Assembly (NCBI RefSeq): GCF_004210375.1
Contig: NC_134830.1
Span: 48,675,094-48,739,093 of the forward strand
DNA from: Tachypleus tridentatus
Taxonomy: Eukaryota > Arthropoda > Merostomata > Xiphosura > Limulidae
Direction of reading: 5' to 3'
DNA: 64,000 nt
Both the position numbers and the translations under genes were made by a program. The notes beneath the pieces were generated by a model. The model was given only the letters and a program-made list of their open reading frames with translations. It searched no databases and was not told where the DNA came from. Below, one piece after another: positions 59,801-64,000 of the stretch; within the stretch, counting starts at the first letter, position 1; each line of letters opens with the position of its first letter.

Positions 59801-61839
59801 ACTTGCTTCTTGGTGTTAACATTCCTATTCCCAATATGGGAGAGGCACTAATTGACACAACATTGAACCATATCAGTATACTAAGTTTACTGTGACTGTC
59901 ATGCTTTTATATGCGGTTCAAGGTATACATCCGCATAAAGTAGTGCAAGTTCTTAAACAACCTTATTTATAACTGAAAATAATTATTAGTAATTTTTAGT
60001 AAAATTTCTCCAATTTTTCTTTCTTTGTACTTATTTAGTACATTTTTGTATTTATTACAGAATAGTTTAATAATTTTATATAAAATGTCTTTATTAAATT
60101 CATTAACTATTAATTTTTGTATCAATATTTCAATATTATTAATAATTGTAAATTATGCACATAACAACAGCATTTATCATTATGGGAAACTAGTAAGGTC
60201 ACAGAGAGTAACAACTGTATATGATACAACTGAGTATGATATCCCTGTATATCATGAGATACGCTTCCTCTAATTAGGGATGTAATAGATACAAGTACAT
60301 TTAATTTTATTACACAGATTATACTGTTGAATAATCAGAACATGAAGACCAGCCCATTAACAAATTTAATCTTTCAGACTCACAATATGGAAACCTTCTG
60401 CATATTTCTTTTAGGTTTTTTTTTTTTTACAATATCAAAACCAGTAAAAAGTTAATTTCTGTGGTTATACTTACAAATTCTTCAACAATGAGTTAGTTAA
60501 ACTATAGAGAACACTAAAACTAATCCTAAAGGTACAACTTTGTGGCCTAATCTTCCAGCAAGTGTAAAGATATGTCAAACAAAAGGCTCGATAGTTATTA
60601 GAAATGATTTCTAGCAGCAGCGACAGTCCAAAGTTAGCACCCACCTGTTATTATATTTACAATTTTTCTTTCAAAGAATAATTTATTAATGATTTGCAAT
60701 ACGTCAAATTATCCTGATAACCGGAATTGAATTATAGAATGTATGGAATTTTTAGAACTATACCAAATTAAAAATATCAAAAGAAAAATTTATATATCTT
60801 CTTAACTTTGTTTTTCAGTCACATCAGACACAAAAAACAAGGACTAAATAACCCTTCAAGTTCAAATCTGTTCTTTCACATCCACCTTTTATAAAATGTA
60901 AAAACTTCAACTCTTGTAAAACAGTTACTTTCTGGAAGATCATTCATCACCCTTCTTTTCTCAAGAGAAAGAAAATTAAGACATTTTAGCTCATTCTCAT
61001 ATAACAGTTCTTTTATCTTCAGAATCATTATATTCTTAATAGTGCACTTTTGAGCCCTTTCTACTAATTCAATATCCTTTTTTTAGCCAAGACCAAAAGT
61101 TTACAAAGTTTTCCATATGAGGCTAAACTAGTGCTCTGTACAGTAATTAATGTTTATATATACACGATTAAAATTCTATTTGCCCTTCTACTATCAAAAC
61201 AGCGCTACTTTAATGGTATGGCTGATTCATAACTATGTCGAGTTAATTTTCTAGAAATGACCAACAGTTTAAATTCTAAAATATCAGAAGTTAGTCATCA
61301 GGGGCCTTTCTATGACCATGATGTCAATTTGAATTGAAAAGAAAGTTTTCTAATTTAATTAATAACTACAATGCACTTAATAATATATATATATATACAT
61401 ATTAACACACACAGCTACAACAATCTTGAAGTATTAAAAATTTTATGGCACTTACGTCAGTGTACTTCGTTTCAAACGAAAGAAAACCAAAACATATTGT
61501 GACGTCTTACGACCCCCCCCCCTCTCCCACCACCAAAGGTACATGAGCGACACTACACTTCAAAAATTTGAAACTAGTTTGTTTGTTTGTTTTTATAACC
61601 TGGCAAGACGCCAAAGACCCGCCGCCATTACAGGAAGCGTAATGTTAGGATTCTATCATCATCTGACATATTAAAATCTTACCGCTAGTAGACGCTAGGC
61701 CCACTGTAGATGTTGTTTGCTCATACGAAAGTAAACTGCGCTCTTCTACATCACAACTGGTAGTAATATTTTTTCCATCCCCCAATCTAGGTTTTTTGTG
61801 AGCTGGAAAATCAAATAGATTAGTACAACCATCATCCAT
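14868..61839 (-). CDS. SIRT1: NAD-dependent protein deacetylase sirtuin-1
   Basis: SIRT1 removes acetyl groups from histones and transcription factors using NAD+, mainly in the nucleus. Eleven exons on the - strand: 61839-61683, 57107-56970, 53847-53677, 45591-45347, 44354-44202, 31513-31366, 29753-29674, 21176-20987, 18619-18502, 17511-17096, 15049-14868. All junctions are GT-AG and in phase, giving 665 aa plus TGA. Visible landmarks: basic KKPRL near residues 15-19 (possible NLS); GAGVSVSCGIPDFRSRNGIY at 235-254; QNID; catalytic His337 in CHGSFAT; zinc cysteines 345, 348, 369 and 372; GSSLKVRP; and the C-terminal ESA-type segment SPNRYIFHGAE at 613-623. The GAG, His and Cys positions are offset from human SIRT1 by a constant 26 residues. 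I chose MDDGC as the start; an in-frame ATG at 61920 lies upstream, across a CRE. The N-terminus is shorter than the human one. No coding lesion was seen. Confidence 0.96.
15050..17095 (-). other. SIRT1 intron 10
   Basis: No repeat or gene recognised beyond short poly-A/T runs. If the donor at 17095 is not used, the exon 10 frame continues to a stop at 17013 and adds about 27 residues without the ESA-type segment. Confidence 0.5.
17790..18215 (-). repeat. Unnamed interspersed repeat R, copy in SIRT1 intron 9
   Basis: Read on the - strand, this stretch aligns by eye with 32755-33329 and 57680-58375. Shared blocks include the start near GTGGTAT, AGATGTTTGTGAT, GAAACTC/GAACTCAAATTACC and TGATGCTAGATTT. 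Identity looks moderate (an old copy). No open frame or terminal structure was recognised. Confidence 0.6.
18620..20986 (-). other. SIRT1 intron 8, mostly unassigned
   Basis: Apart from SINE copy C (19544-19820), I see only a degenerate run at about 18810-19065 with a recurring AGTGTGCTAATACCA-like phrase, possibly a decayed tandem repeat. Nothing else is recognised. Confidence 0.4.
19544..19820 (-). mobile_element. tRNA-derived SINE, copy C (SIRT1 intron 8)
   Basis: Full-length copy on the - strand. The GTTTGTTTGTTTT run at 19544 is the complement of its 3' tail, and the tRNA-like head ends at GGCCATGCCAGGCC near 19820. The body matches copies A, B and D throughout. No clear target-site duplication was found, so it may be older. 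The + strand open frame at 19760-19990 is a shadow of its head. Confidence 0.83.
21640..22357. repeat. Minisatellite, left block (SIRT1 intron 7)
   Basis: Imperfect tandem repeats built on TTGCTACCACTGTCACTTAC followed by TATACAATA-type spacers. The basic period is about 32 bp; longer units add an AATATAATGTAACTTATT insert. Quality rises from degenerate at the left to regular at the right. It continues at 28739 after LINE copy 1. Confidence 0.9.
22409..23098 (-). repeat. Tandem units in the 3' UTR of LINE copy 1
   Basis: Two units with a period of about 360 bp, starting at 22409 and 22769, each opening with CCAAA(C/T)GTCCAGTAAAAAG. Each unit contains the phrase CACCTGAAGTTGG followed by CTTTCCAGTCCTGGTT. 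Short open frames here encode hydrophobic runs only because of base composition. Confidence 0.8.
23294..27046 (-). pseudogene. LINE copy 1 ORF2: endonuclease, reverse transcriptase, RNase H (frameshifted)
   Basis: Would encode about 1250 aa for target-primed retrotransposition. Domains in order on the - strand: an AP-type endonuclease starting MATLIQRNCRGLRSN at 27046, with QETFLK, GDFNGHHPLWG and SDHFP; a reverse transcriptase with KPGKDPKIPSNYRPI, FFDIEKAYDTTW and the active-site YVDD near 25000; an RNase H with YTDGSKSG near 24115, AELYAISLALD and IYTDSLSS; and a C-terminal Cys/His cluster near 23500. It ends at the TAA at 23294. The frame is broken in several places, including a stop in the endonuclease near 26864 and an inverted duplication at 26566-26742. 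The last RNase H block reads NELANTAA, where other copies have NELADVAA. Confidence 0.9.
26566..26742. repeat. 54-bp inverted duplication inside the endonuclease of LINE copy 1
   Basis: Arms 26566-26619 and 26689-26742 are reverse complements with about three mismatches, separated by 69 bp. Copies 3 and 4 have a normal, non-palindromic sequence at the right-arm position (CTCTCCAGGCAACAGGTAG), so the right arm is a secondary inverted copy of the left. It disrupts the endonuclease frame. Confidence 0.9.
27003..28308 (-). pseudogene. LINE copy 1 ORF1: gag-like nucleic-acid-binding protein (broken)
   Basis: About 430 codons from ATG at 28308 (MDPPSKNLNKIVGKQ). It carries an SVKKLRSGDILVET segment, a LVLTF...IKAGYL segment and clustered zinc knuckles (SCRGSLTCARCSGKDH, DPHCVNCNG). 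Such ORF1 proteins coat the element's RNA. There is a frameshift near 27980 and a TAG just after FCSCPK near 27569. The end overlaps the ORF2 start by a few bases, as in copies 3 and 4. Confidence 0.85.
28739..29635. repeat. Minisatellite, right block, adjoining SIRT1 exon 7
   Basis: Continuation of the array at 21640-22357. The cleanest part is 29455-29580, where a 32-bp unit starting CACTTGCTACCACTG repeats with almost no change. The array stops about 40 bp from the exon 7 donor at 29673. Open frames at 28571-28953 are tandem-repeat artefacts. Confidence 0.92.
30259..30456. repeat. Long foldback element (SIRT1 intron 6)
   Basis: Arms of about 65 bp at roughly 30305-30370 and 30391-30456 are imperfect reverse complements around a 20-bp centre. 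Each arm contains a version of GGTCATCTTC/GAAGATGACC and GAACAATGTTTC/AATGTTGTTC. The left flank (GATGAGAAACCCACTTGAAA) is shared with the copy in PCNA intron 1. I suspect a foldback or Penelope-type terminal structure, but only the hairpin and the shared flank are seen. Confidence 0.7.
30455..30635. repeat. 30-bp minisatellite (SIRT1 intron 6)
   Basis: About six imperfect copies of ATACTGCTGGTACTTCATGC plus a TTAACTTAACG-like end. The period is ten codons, so a + strand frame (30412-30693) stays open with a repeating LVLHVNLMIL decapeptide. I do not regard it as a gene. Confidence 0.85.
31514..32754 (-). other. SIRT1 intron 5, proximal part, nothing recognised
   Basis: AT-rich, with no repeat or exon that I can identify. 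The open frame at 32001-32270 (-) has no recognisable similarity. Confidence 0.4.
32755..33329 (+). repeat. Repeat R, left part, interrupted by LINE copy 2
   Basis: Aligns by eye with 57680-58260: TGGTATGTTGAATGCAGCAC, AGATGTTTGTGATGTC, GGAACTCAAATTACCAATAT and GCAAAATTTT before the break. It continues at 37509 beyond the LINE. Confidence 0.75.
33381..34376 (-). repeat. Three tandem units in the 3' UTR of LINE copy 2
   Basis: Units of about 330 bp start at 33381, 33711 and 34044, each with an ATCCAGTAAAAA or TGTCCAGTAAAAAG start and a CCTGAAGTTGG phrase near the end. Copy 1 has two units; copies 3 and 4 have one. Confidence 0.8.
34557..37508 (-). pseudogene. LINE copy 2 ORF2 remnant: reverse transcriptase and RNase H
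   Basis: Begins inside ORF2 at the truncation point. A reverse transcriptase block follows (KPGKDPKIPSNYRPI, TQCGFRRQHSTTDHL, FFDIEKAYDTTM). The palm motif is degraded to LYLNDFH, where copy 1 has LYVDDFH, so the catalytic aspartate pair is lost. The RNase H is well kept (YTDGSKSGNSVGSAMVCCG, AELYVISLALD, YTDSLSS). The C-terminal Cys/His cluster reads CSLCNTQITISHVLLSC. It ends at 34557. Multiple frameshifts are present. Confidence 0.88.
37509..37800 (+). repeat. Repeat R, right part, after LINE copy 2
   Basis: Continues the alignment with 58240-58375 and 58613-58790: AGGCTTAGCAAC, AACTTATTTCTAAATAGTAATAATCT, then CTAGTCCACTAAAT and ACAGCCAAGACAGG. Confidence 0.75.
38691..41962 (-). pseudogene. 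LINE copy 3 ORF2 (endonuclease, RT, RNase H; decayed)
   Basis: Starts MATLIQ-like (MAILIQWNSQGLRSNLDEIK) at 41962. The endonuclease reads open to about 41333 after a frame change. The RT is broken into short frames (LYVDDFHTSCQ near 39990; the start of this motif is kept). The RNase H is deleted and frameshifted, with only fragments such as PVPYMDYGPVFK left. It is the most damaged ORF2 of the near full-length copies. Confidence 0.82.
41950..43227 (-). pseudogene. LINE copy 3 ORF1 (gag-like), start codon lost
   Basis: The position of the copy 1 ATG reads TTG here (near 43227). From 42861 to 41950 a 303-codon frame is uninterrupted and includes the zinc knuckles (DPHCVNCNGSHLYYFCSCPK) and the C-terminal SPPNLPTHKLKW. 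This is the longest undamaged ORF1 piece in the window. The last bases overlap the ORF2 start (41962). Confidence 0.83.
43671..44201 (-). other. AT-rich stretch in SIRT1 intron 5
   Basis: Contains a palindromic AATATCAATATTATTGATATT near 43775 and repeated TTAATATGCATAT phrases. No gene seen. Confidence 0.5.
44418..44676. repeat. 36-bp minisatellite before SIRT1 exon 5
   Basis: About seven copies of a 36-bp unit, TTTTATCATCAAGATGTATG followed by TCACGACTAATACGTA. It begins about 60 bp upstream (in gene sense) of the exon 5 acceptor at 44355. The period is twelve codons, which keeps frames open on both strands (for example 44373-44633) without coding meaning. Confidence 0.92.
45592..46363 (-). 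other. SIRT1 intron 3, distal part, nothing recognised
   Basis: AT-rich sequence between exon 4 and LINE copy 4. No repeat or gene identified. Confidence 0.4.
46937..50880 (-). pseudogene. LINE copy 4 ORF2 (endonuclease, RT, RNase H; broken)
   Basis: Starts MATLIQWNSQGLRFNLDEIK at 50880. The endonuclease lies at 50880-50252 with frame changes. RT fragments include VELKLALHWSGSASVGPDDVHYKM and a degraded palm motif (LYVNDFH, where copy 1 has LYVDDFH). The RNase H at 47770-47400 is largely open, with YTDGSKSGDCVGSAMVCCG, AELYAISLALD and GHVGISGNELADVAAK, keeping the last acidic residue that copy 1 lost. It is split by the MITE at 48124-48370. It ends at the TAA at 46937. Confidence 0.85.
48124..48370 (-). 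mobile_element. Internally deleted Tc1/mariner-superfamily transposon inside LINE copy 4
   Basis: A 247-bp element with TIRs of about 27 bp (CAGGGTGTTCAGAAAGTCA and its imperfect complement) flanked by TA dinucleotides (48122-48123, 48371-48372). The - strand still encodes a transposase C-terminus, QQLIAVFRNKIRRIQACIDA followed by NGGHFQHCL and a stop. It is therefore a MITE-like derivative of an autonomous transposon, younger than LINE copy 4. Confidence 0.88.
50868..52151 (-). pseudogene. LINE copy 4 ORF1 (gag-like; broken)
   Basis: The start codon is intact at 52151 (MDPPN-like). It shares SDKPLGQMSPFFIQ-type and GDILVE segments with copy 1. The zinc-knuckle region near 51540-51420 is frameshifted, with TAG after the CPK motif (PK*LDEKEVQHLK). 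The C-terminal half, 51404-50868, is open and ends KSSPPNLPTHKLKWPP, overlapping the ORF2 ATG by 13 bp. Confidence 0.8.
52593..53676 (-). other. SIRT1 intron 3, proximal part, nothing recognised
   Basis: AT-rich sequence between LINE copy 4 and exon 3. The open frame at 53065-53412 (-) has no recognisable similarity. Confidence 0.4.
54590..55888 (-). pseudogene. Tc1-like transposase, interrupted and decayed
   Basis: Starts MPKLKKLSVEQSVCIKVLHN at 55888 (paired-like DNA-binding region). After the SINE insertion it continues GRTPKLNDSDDKYLC. The catalytic core is at 55163-54855 (WINESNYEIFGSKCRLYIQW, MVWECF). Further on comes PQTPDFNPNE followed by a stop and IWNLIE, carrying the last acidic residue of the DDE-type site. 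The C-terminus is LKDAFIKYVTTIPKRLSTVI. There are several stops and frameshifts in addition to the SINE at 55474-55738. Confidence 0.88.
55474..55738 (-). mobile_element. tRNA-derived SINE, copy D (inside the Tc1-like element)
   Basis: Full-length SINE on the - strand, bounded by a perfect 12-bp target duplication, ACCTGTCTCAGT, at 55462-55473 and 55739-55750. Tail at 55474-55520; tRNA-like head with CTCATAA at the anticodon-loop position near 55710. Confidence 0.93.
56103..56150 (-). mobile_element. Severely 5'-truncated SINE (about 48 bp)
   Basis: Only the SINE 3' tail is present: complement of TTTTGCACAAAGCTACATGA plus GAGCTATCTGCAT. It is bounded by the perfect 11-bp duplication AAGTATATGGG at 56092-56102 and 56151-56161, so it is a genuine insertion rather than a decayed full copy. 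It also lies within the Tc1-like element. Confidence 0.88.
57680..58790 (+). repeat. Repeat R, longest copy (SIRT1 intron 1), interrupted by a MITE
   Basis: Homologous to 32755-33329 plus 37509-37800, and to the complement of 17790-18215. It carries the MITE at 58376-58612. No terminal repeats or convincing open frame. It gives the uninterrupted version of the site hit by LINE copy 2 (GCAAAATTTGATATGACTTA near 58230). Confidence 0.7.
58376..58612 (+). mobile_element. Internally deleted TA-flanked transposon inside repeat R
   Basis: A 237-bp element with 33-bp TIRs (CAGGGTGGCCCATAAGTCCC and continuing, against the complement at 58580-58612). TA dinucleotides at 58374-58375 and 58613-58614. 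A short frame reads MADVSQFTLEECIVTSTWVH plus ERSDNEGQL, resembling the N-terminal helix-turn-helix region of IS630/Tc1-type transposases. Confidence 0.85.
58800..60870 (-). other. SIRT1 intron 1, unassigned stretch
   Basis: No exon, repeat or RNA gene that I recognise. Open frames at 59628-59858 (-) and 60025-60273 (+) are AT-rich, with no similarity or splice context. Confidence 0.4.
60880..61140 (-). mobile_element. CR1-like LINE fragment (end of reverse transcriptase ORF)
   Basis: With one frame change the - strand reads YRALV*PHMENFVNFWSWL, then KDIELVERAQKCTIKNIMIL and ELLYENELKCLNFLSLEKRR. This matches the well-known C-terminal pattern of CR1-group reverse transcriptases (RPHLEYCxxxWSP, LExVQRRATK, YExRLxxLxLxSLxxRR). 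It is old, with stops, and distinct from the I-like LINE elsewhere in the window. Confidence 0.75.
61384..61420. repeat. (AT)n/(AC)n microsatellite
   Basis: Short AT run followed by a short AC run in SIRT1 intron 1. Confidence 0.7.
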
Positions 61840-61890
61840 TTTCGAATATAATGAAGTGAAATAACACTGTGCGCAAGTGTTTTGCGCGGC

Positions 61891-61898
61891 TGACGTCA
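61891..61898 (-). promoter_or_regulatory. CRE (TGACGTCA) upstream of SIRT1
   Basis: Perfect palindromic CREB/ATF site 52 bp before the chosen SIRT1 ATG, in GC-rich sequence. If transcription starts downstream of it, the upstream in-frame ATG at 61920 is not in the mRNA, which supports MDDGC as the start. Confidence 0.6.
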
Positions 61899-62210
61899 GC
61901 CATTCAGTATGGTGCGTCATGGATTGACGCGCGAGTTTTATTTCACAGTTGCTAAAAGATTAAGTCATGGTTTTAGTTTAGCATTGAAACTGTGAAAGAA
62001 TATAAATTGTTTACTAAAATTAAGTGAAAAACCTTGAATTGTATGAATGAAATATATATAATAACCGTTATAAATAATCTAAGATATGAAATGAAGGGAA
62101 CTCATGGGTCTGCATCAACAGCGAAAAAAGAAAATGAAACCAGCAGATAAGAGCATAATCAAAAACAAAACAATGTTCCACATTGTGCCATTGGTCATAG
62201 CAATACACTT

Positions 62211-62395
62211 TTTTTGTATTTCGCTCAAAGCTACAAGAGACCTACCTGCGCTAACCTTCCCTAATTTAGCAGTGTGAGACTAGAGGGAAAGCAGTTAGTT
62301 ATCGACACCCACCGCCAATTCTTGGGCTACTCTTTTACCAACGAATATTGGGATTGATCGTCACGTTATAGCACACCCATGGCTGAAAGCCGAAA
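62211..62395 (-). mobile_element. SINE copy E, headless, joined to another repeat end
   Basis: The tail and body of the SINE family are clear, but the sequence departs from it after GGCTGAAAG and continues as CCGAAACGTTGGGTTTGTAA ATAAAC. The tRNA-like head is absent. That continuation resembles 3' ends of other retroelements, so this may be a chimeric or recombined copy. Confidence 0.7.
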
Positions 62396-63103
62396 CGTTG
62401 GGTTTGTAAATAAACATATATCTGTAGTTTTTGTCGTCTTCATAATGTGACTTCATAAATTACTAGTTATGTCTTTATTCTGATTATTTTCGAAAAAAAG
62501 AGAGTAGGCTTTCATATTAGACGAGAAGTTCGAACAAATTTAATTAATTTATTTATTTTTGTAAAGTGAAATATTACTTTTTCAACGTTAAAAATGTAAT
62601 TTTCATTAATGCTTATGATTTTTGTAAGTACAATTACAAATTTAAATGCCTTTTTATATACTTTGATTTCTGTAGTACTTGAAACTTCGAATATCGCAAA
62701 GAAACGTACAAATATATTGAGAAGTAAAGCCTAGGGTTTTTGTTTTTTTACAATTATATGTAATTGAAGAAACTTTTCATGTCCTGAGATAACCTTTCAT
62801 TAATAATAATTATACATAATTGTCGTCCACAGGACGGGTTCTCGAGCTGGTTAAACAGTTTAGTGTATAAAATATTATATTAAGCCTTTTTTCAACGCGA
62901 ATTGTACAGTCTGGTTTCTCCGCTGACTCTGTGGTAGAATTTATGATATATTCTTTCATTGTTTGCCAGTTGCATATTGTAGTAACACTGTTTATTCGTT
63001 GATGGATTTTAAAAAGTATCATGAGAAAACAGTGCAAAATTCGTGTAACCTGCAACAAACCTTATTTCTTCTTTTTACATTTCTATTTGTACGCTGATGT
63101 ACC

Positions 63104-63291
63104 CACCGCGTACACCACCCACCGCCAACTCGTGGGTTACTCTTTTACCAACAAATAGTGGGATTGACTGTAACATTATAACGCCCCCACGGCTGGGAGG
63201 GCAAACATGTTTGGCGCAACGCGGGCGCGGACCCGCGACCCTCGGATTACGAGTCGCACGCCTTACGCGCTTGGCCATGCCAGGCCCCGGA
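63104..63291 (-). mobile_element. SINE copy F, tail missing, CpG-rich head
   Basis: The tRNA-like head is very well kept, with many CpG dinucleotides (B-box-like GGGTCCGCGCCC region; anticodon loop CTCGTAA). The body stops near 63104, and the tail is missing. Short open frames here on both strands (63097-63300, 63207-63410, 63075-63383) are artefacts of it. Confidence 0.8.
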
Positions 63292-63542
63292 TTAGAGTAA
63301 ATTATGTTATGTGTTTCGTTAGTAATATTTTGAGGCATGCGTATGTTCGATTCGATTTTGCTACTCATCAGTATTTTTACCAACCTGCCCTCAAACTGAA
63401 ATTATTTTAGGCAAAATTAGAAAAAAAAAATCTATGAGACTTTGGGCATGGTAAAATACTCACTCGAAAGGATTTGACCTCCTGAGCTCAAAATTGTAAT
63501 TAGATCTCAAAGTTGTCAAGAGATGACGGAGCTACAAACTAA

Positions 63543-63811
63543 CCCCGACATGGCTTAATAGTTAGGGCGTTTTACTTGCAATTTGAGGGTCGCGAGTTCG
63601 AATCCCCGTCATACCAAACATACTCGCCCTTTCAGCCATGGAAACGTTATAAAGTTTCGACCAATCCCACTTTTCGTTAGTAAAAGAGAAGTCCAAGAGT
63701 TAGCGGTGGATGGTGATGACTAGTTGCCTATCTTCTAGTTCTACACTGCTAAATTATGGAGGGCTACTGCACATAGTCCTCGTGTAGCTTTGCGCGAAAT
63801 TAAACAAACAA
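63543..63811 (+). mobile_element. SINE copy G, variant head
   Basis: Full-length copy on the + strand, with imperfect 13-bp duplications AGCTACAAACTAA (63530-63542) and AGCTACTAACTAA (63812-63824). The body matches the family, but the head differs: TGGCTTAATAGTTAGGGCGT and an anticodon-loop position reading CTTGCAA (TGC) instead of CTCGTAA (CGT). The B box, GAGTTCGAATCCC, is close to consensus. Confidence 0.85.
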
Positions 63812-64000
63812 AGCTACTAACTAAAATTTAAAAAAAAAATTCAAGGTCGTTCTGCAGGCCGCCATGCCGCGGCTAAAAATATTTTAGCATTTATTACACC
63901 TTCAGTTAACAAATGTTTTTCAGTTTTCGTTACTACACTGAGATTTTATACTTAGAGTTATAAATTATTTAAATCAAATAATGAGACTAGCTGTCACTCT

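Noticed and set aside
61837-61920. Upstream in-frame ATG extending SIRT1 by 27 aa
   Set aside because: The extension spans the CRE and has no similarity to known SIRT1 N-termini, so it is probably promoter or 5' UTR; not excluded without transcript ends.
63075-63383. Open frames of 67-102 aa on both strands
   Set aside because: They are translations of SINE copy F and flank, not a gene.

Overview
This is eukaryotic nuclear DNA from an invertebrate animal: AT-rich, with spliced genes, GT-AG introns and nested mobile elements. I lean towards a chelicerate, possibly a horseshoe crab, because the tRNA-derived SINE here resembles a repeat I recall from horseshoe crab sequences. That is memory, not a search.

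Two real protein-coding genes are present, arranged tail to tail. PCNA (the sliding DNA clamp) lies on the + strand at 778-8261 in six exons and encodes 261 aa, the same length as human PCNA. SIRT1 (NAD-dependent protein deacetylase) lies on the - strand from 61839 down to 14868 in eleven exons and encodes 665 aa. All splice phases I worked out are consistent in both genes. The PCNA upstream region has E2F-like sites and an NRF1-like site. The SIRT1 upstream region has a perfect CRE.

Layout: 1-777, PCNA upstream region; 778-8261, PCNA with two SINEs in intron 4; 8262-12870, convergent intergenic region; 12871-14867, probable SIRT1 3' UTR; 14868-61839, SIRT1; 61840-64000, SIRT1 upstream region with three SINE copies.

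The SIRT1 introns are swollen by repeats. They hold four copies of one RNase H-bearing non-LTR retrotransposon (I-like LINE; 22358-28738, 33330-37508, 38137-43662, 46364-52592), all in the same sense as SIRT1. They also hold a Tc1-like transposon carrying two SINE insertions, two internally deleted TA-flanked transposons, a CR1-like fragment, three minisatellites, a foldback element and an unnamed interspersed repeat with at least three copies. No element looks intact enough to be active.

The most interesting observations concern repeat biology: a 3' tail shared by the SINE and the LINE, a likely gene-conversion tract between LINE copies 3 and 4, a 54-bp inverted duplication in the endonuclease region of copy 1, variable tandem units in the LINE 3' UTR, and a nested insertion history that can be read from target-site duplications.
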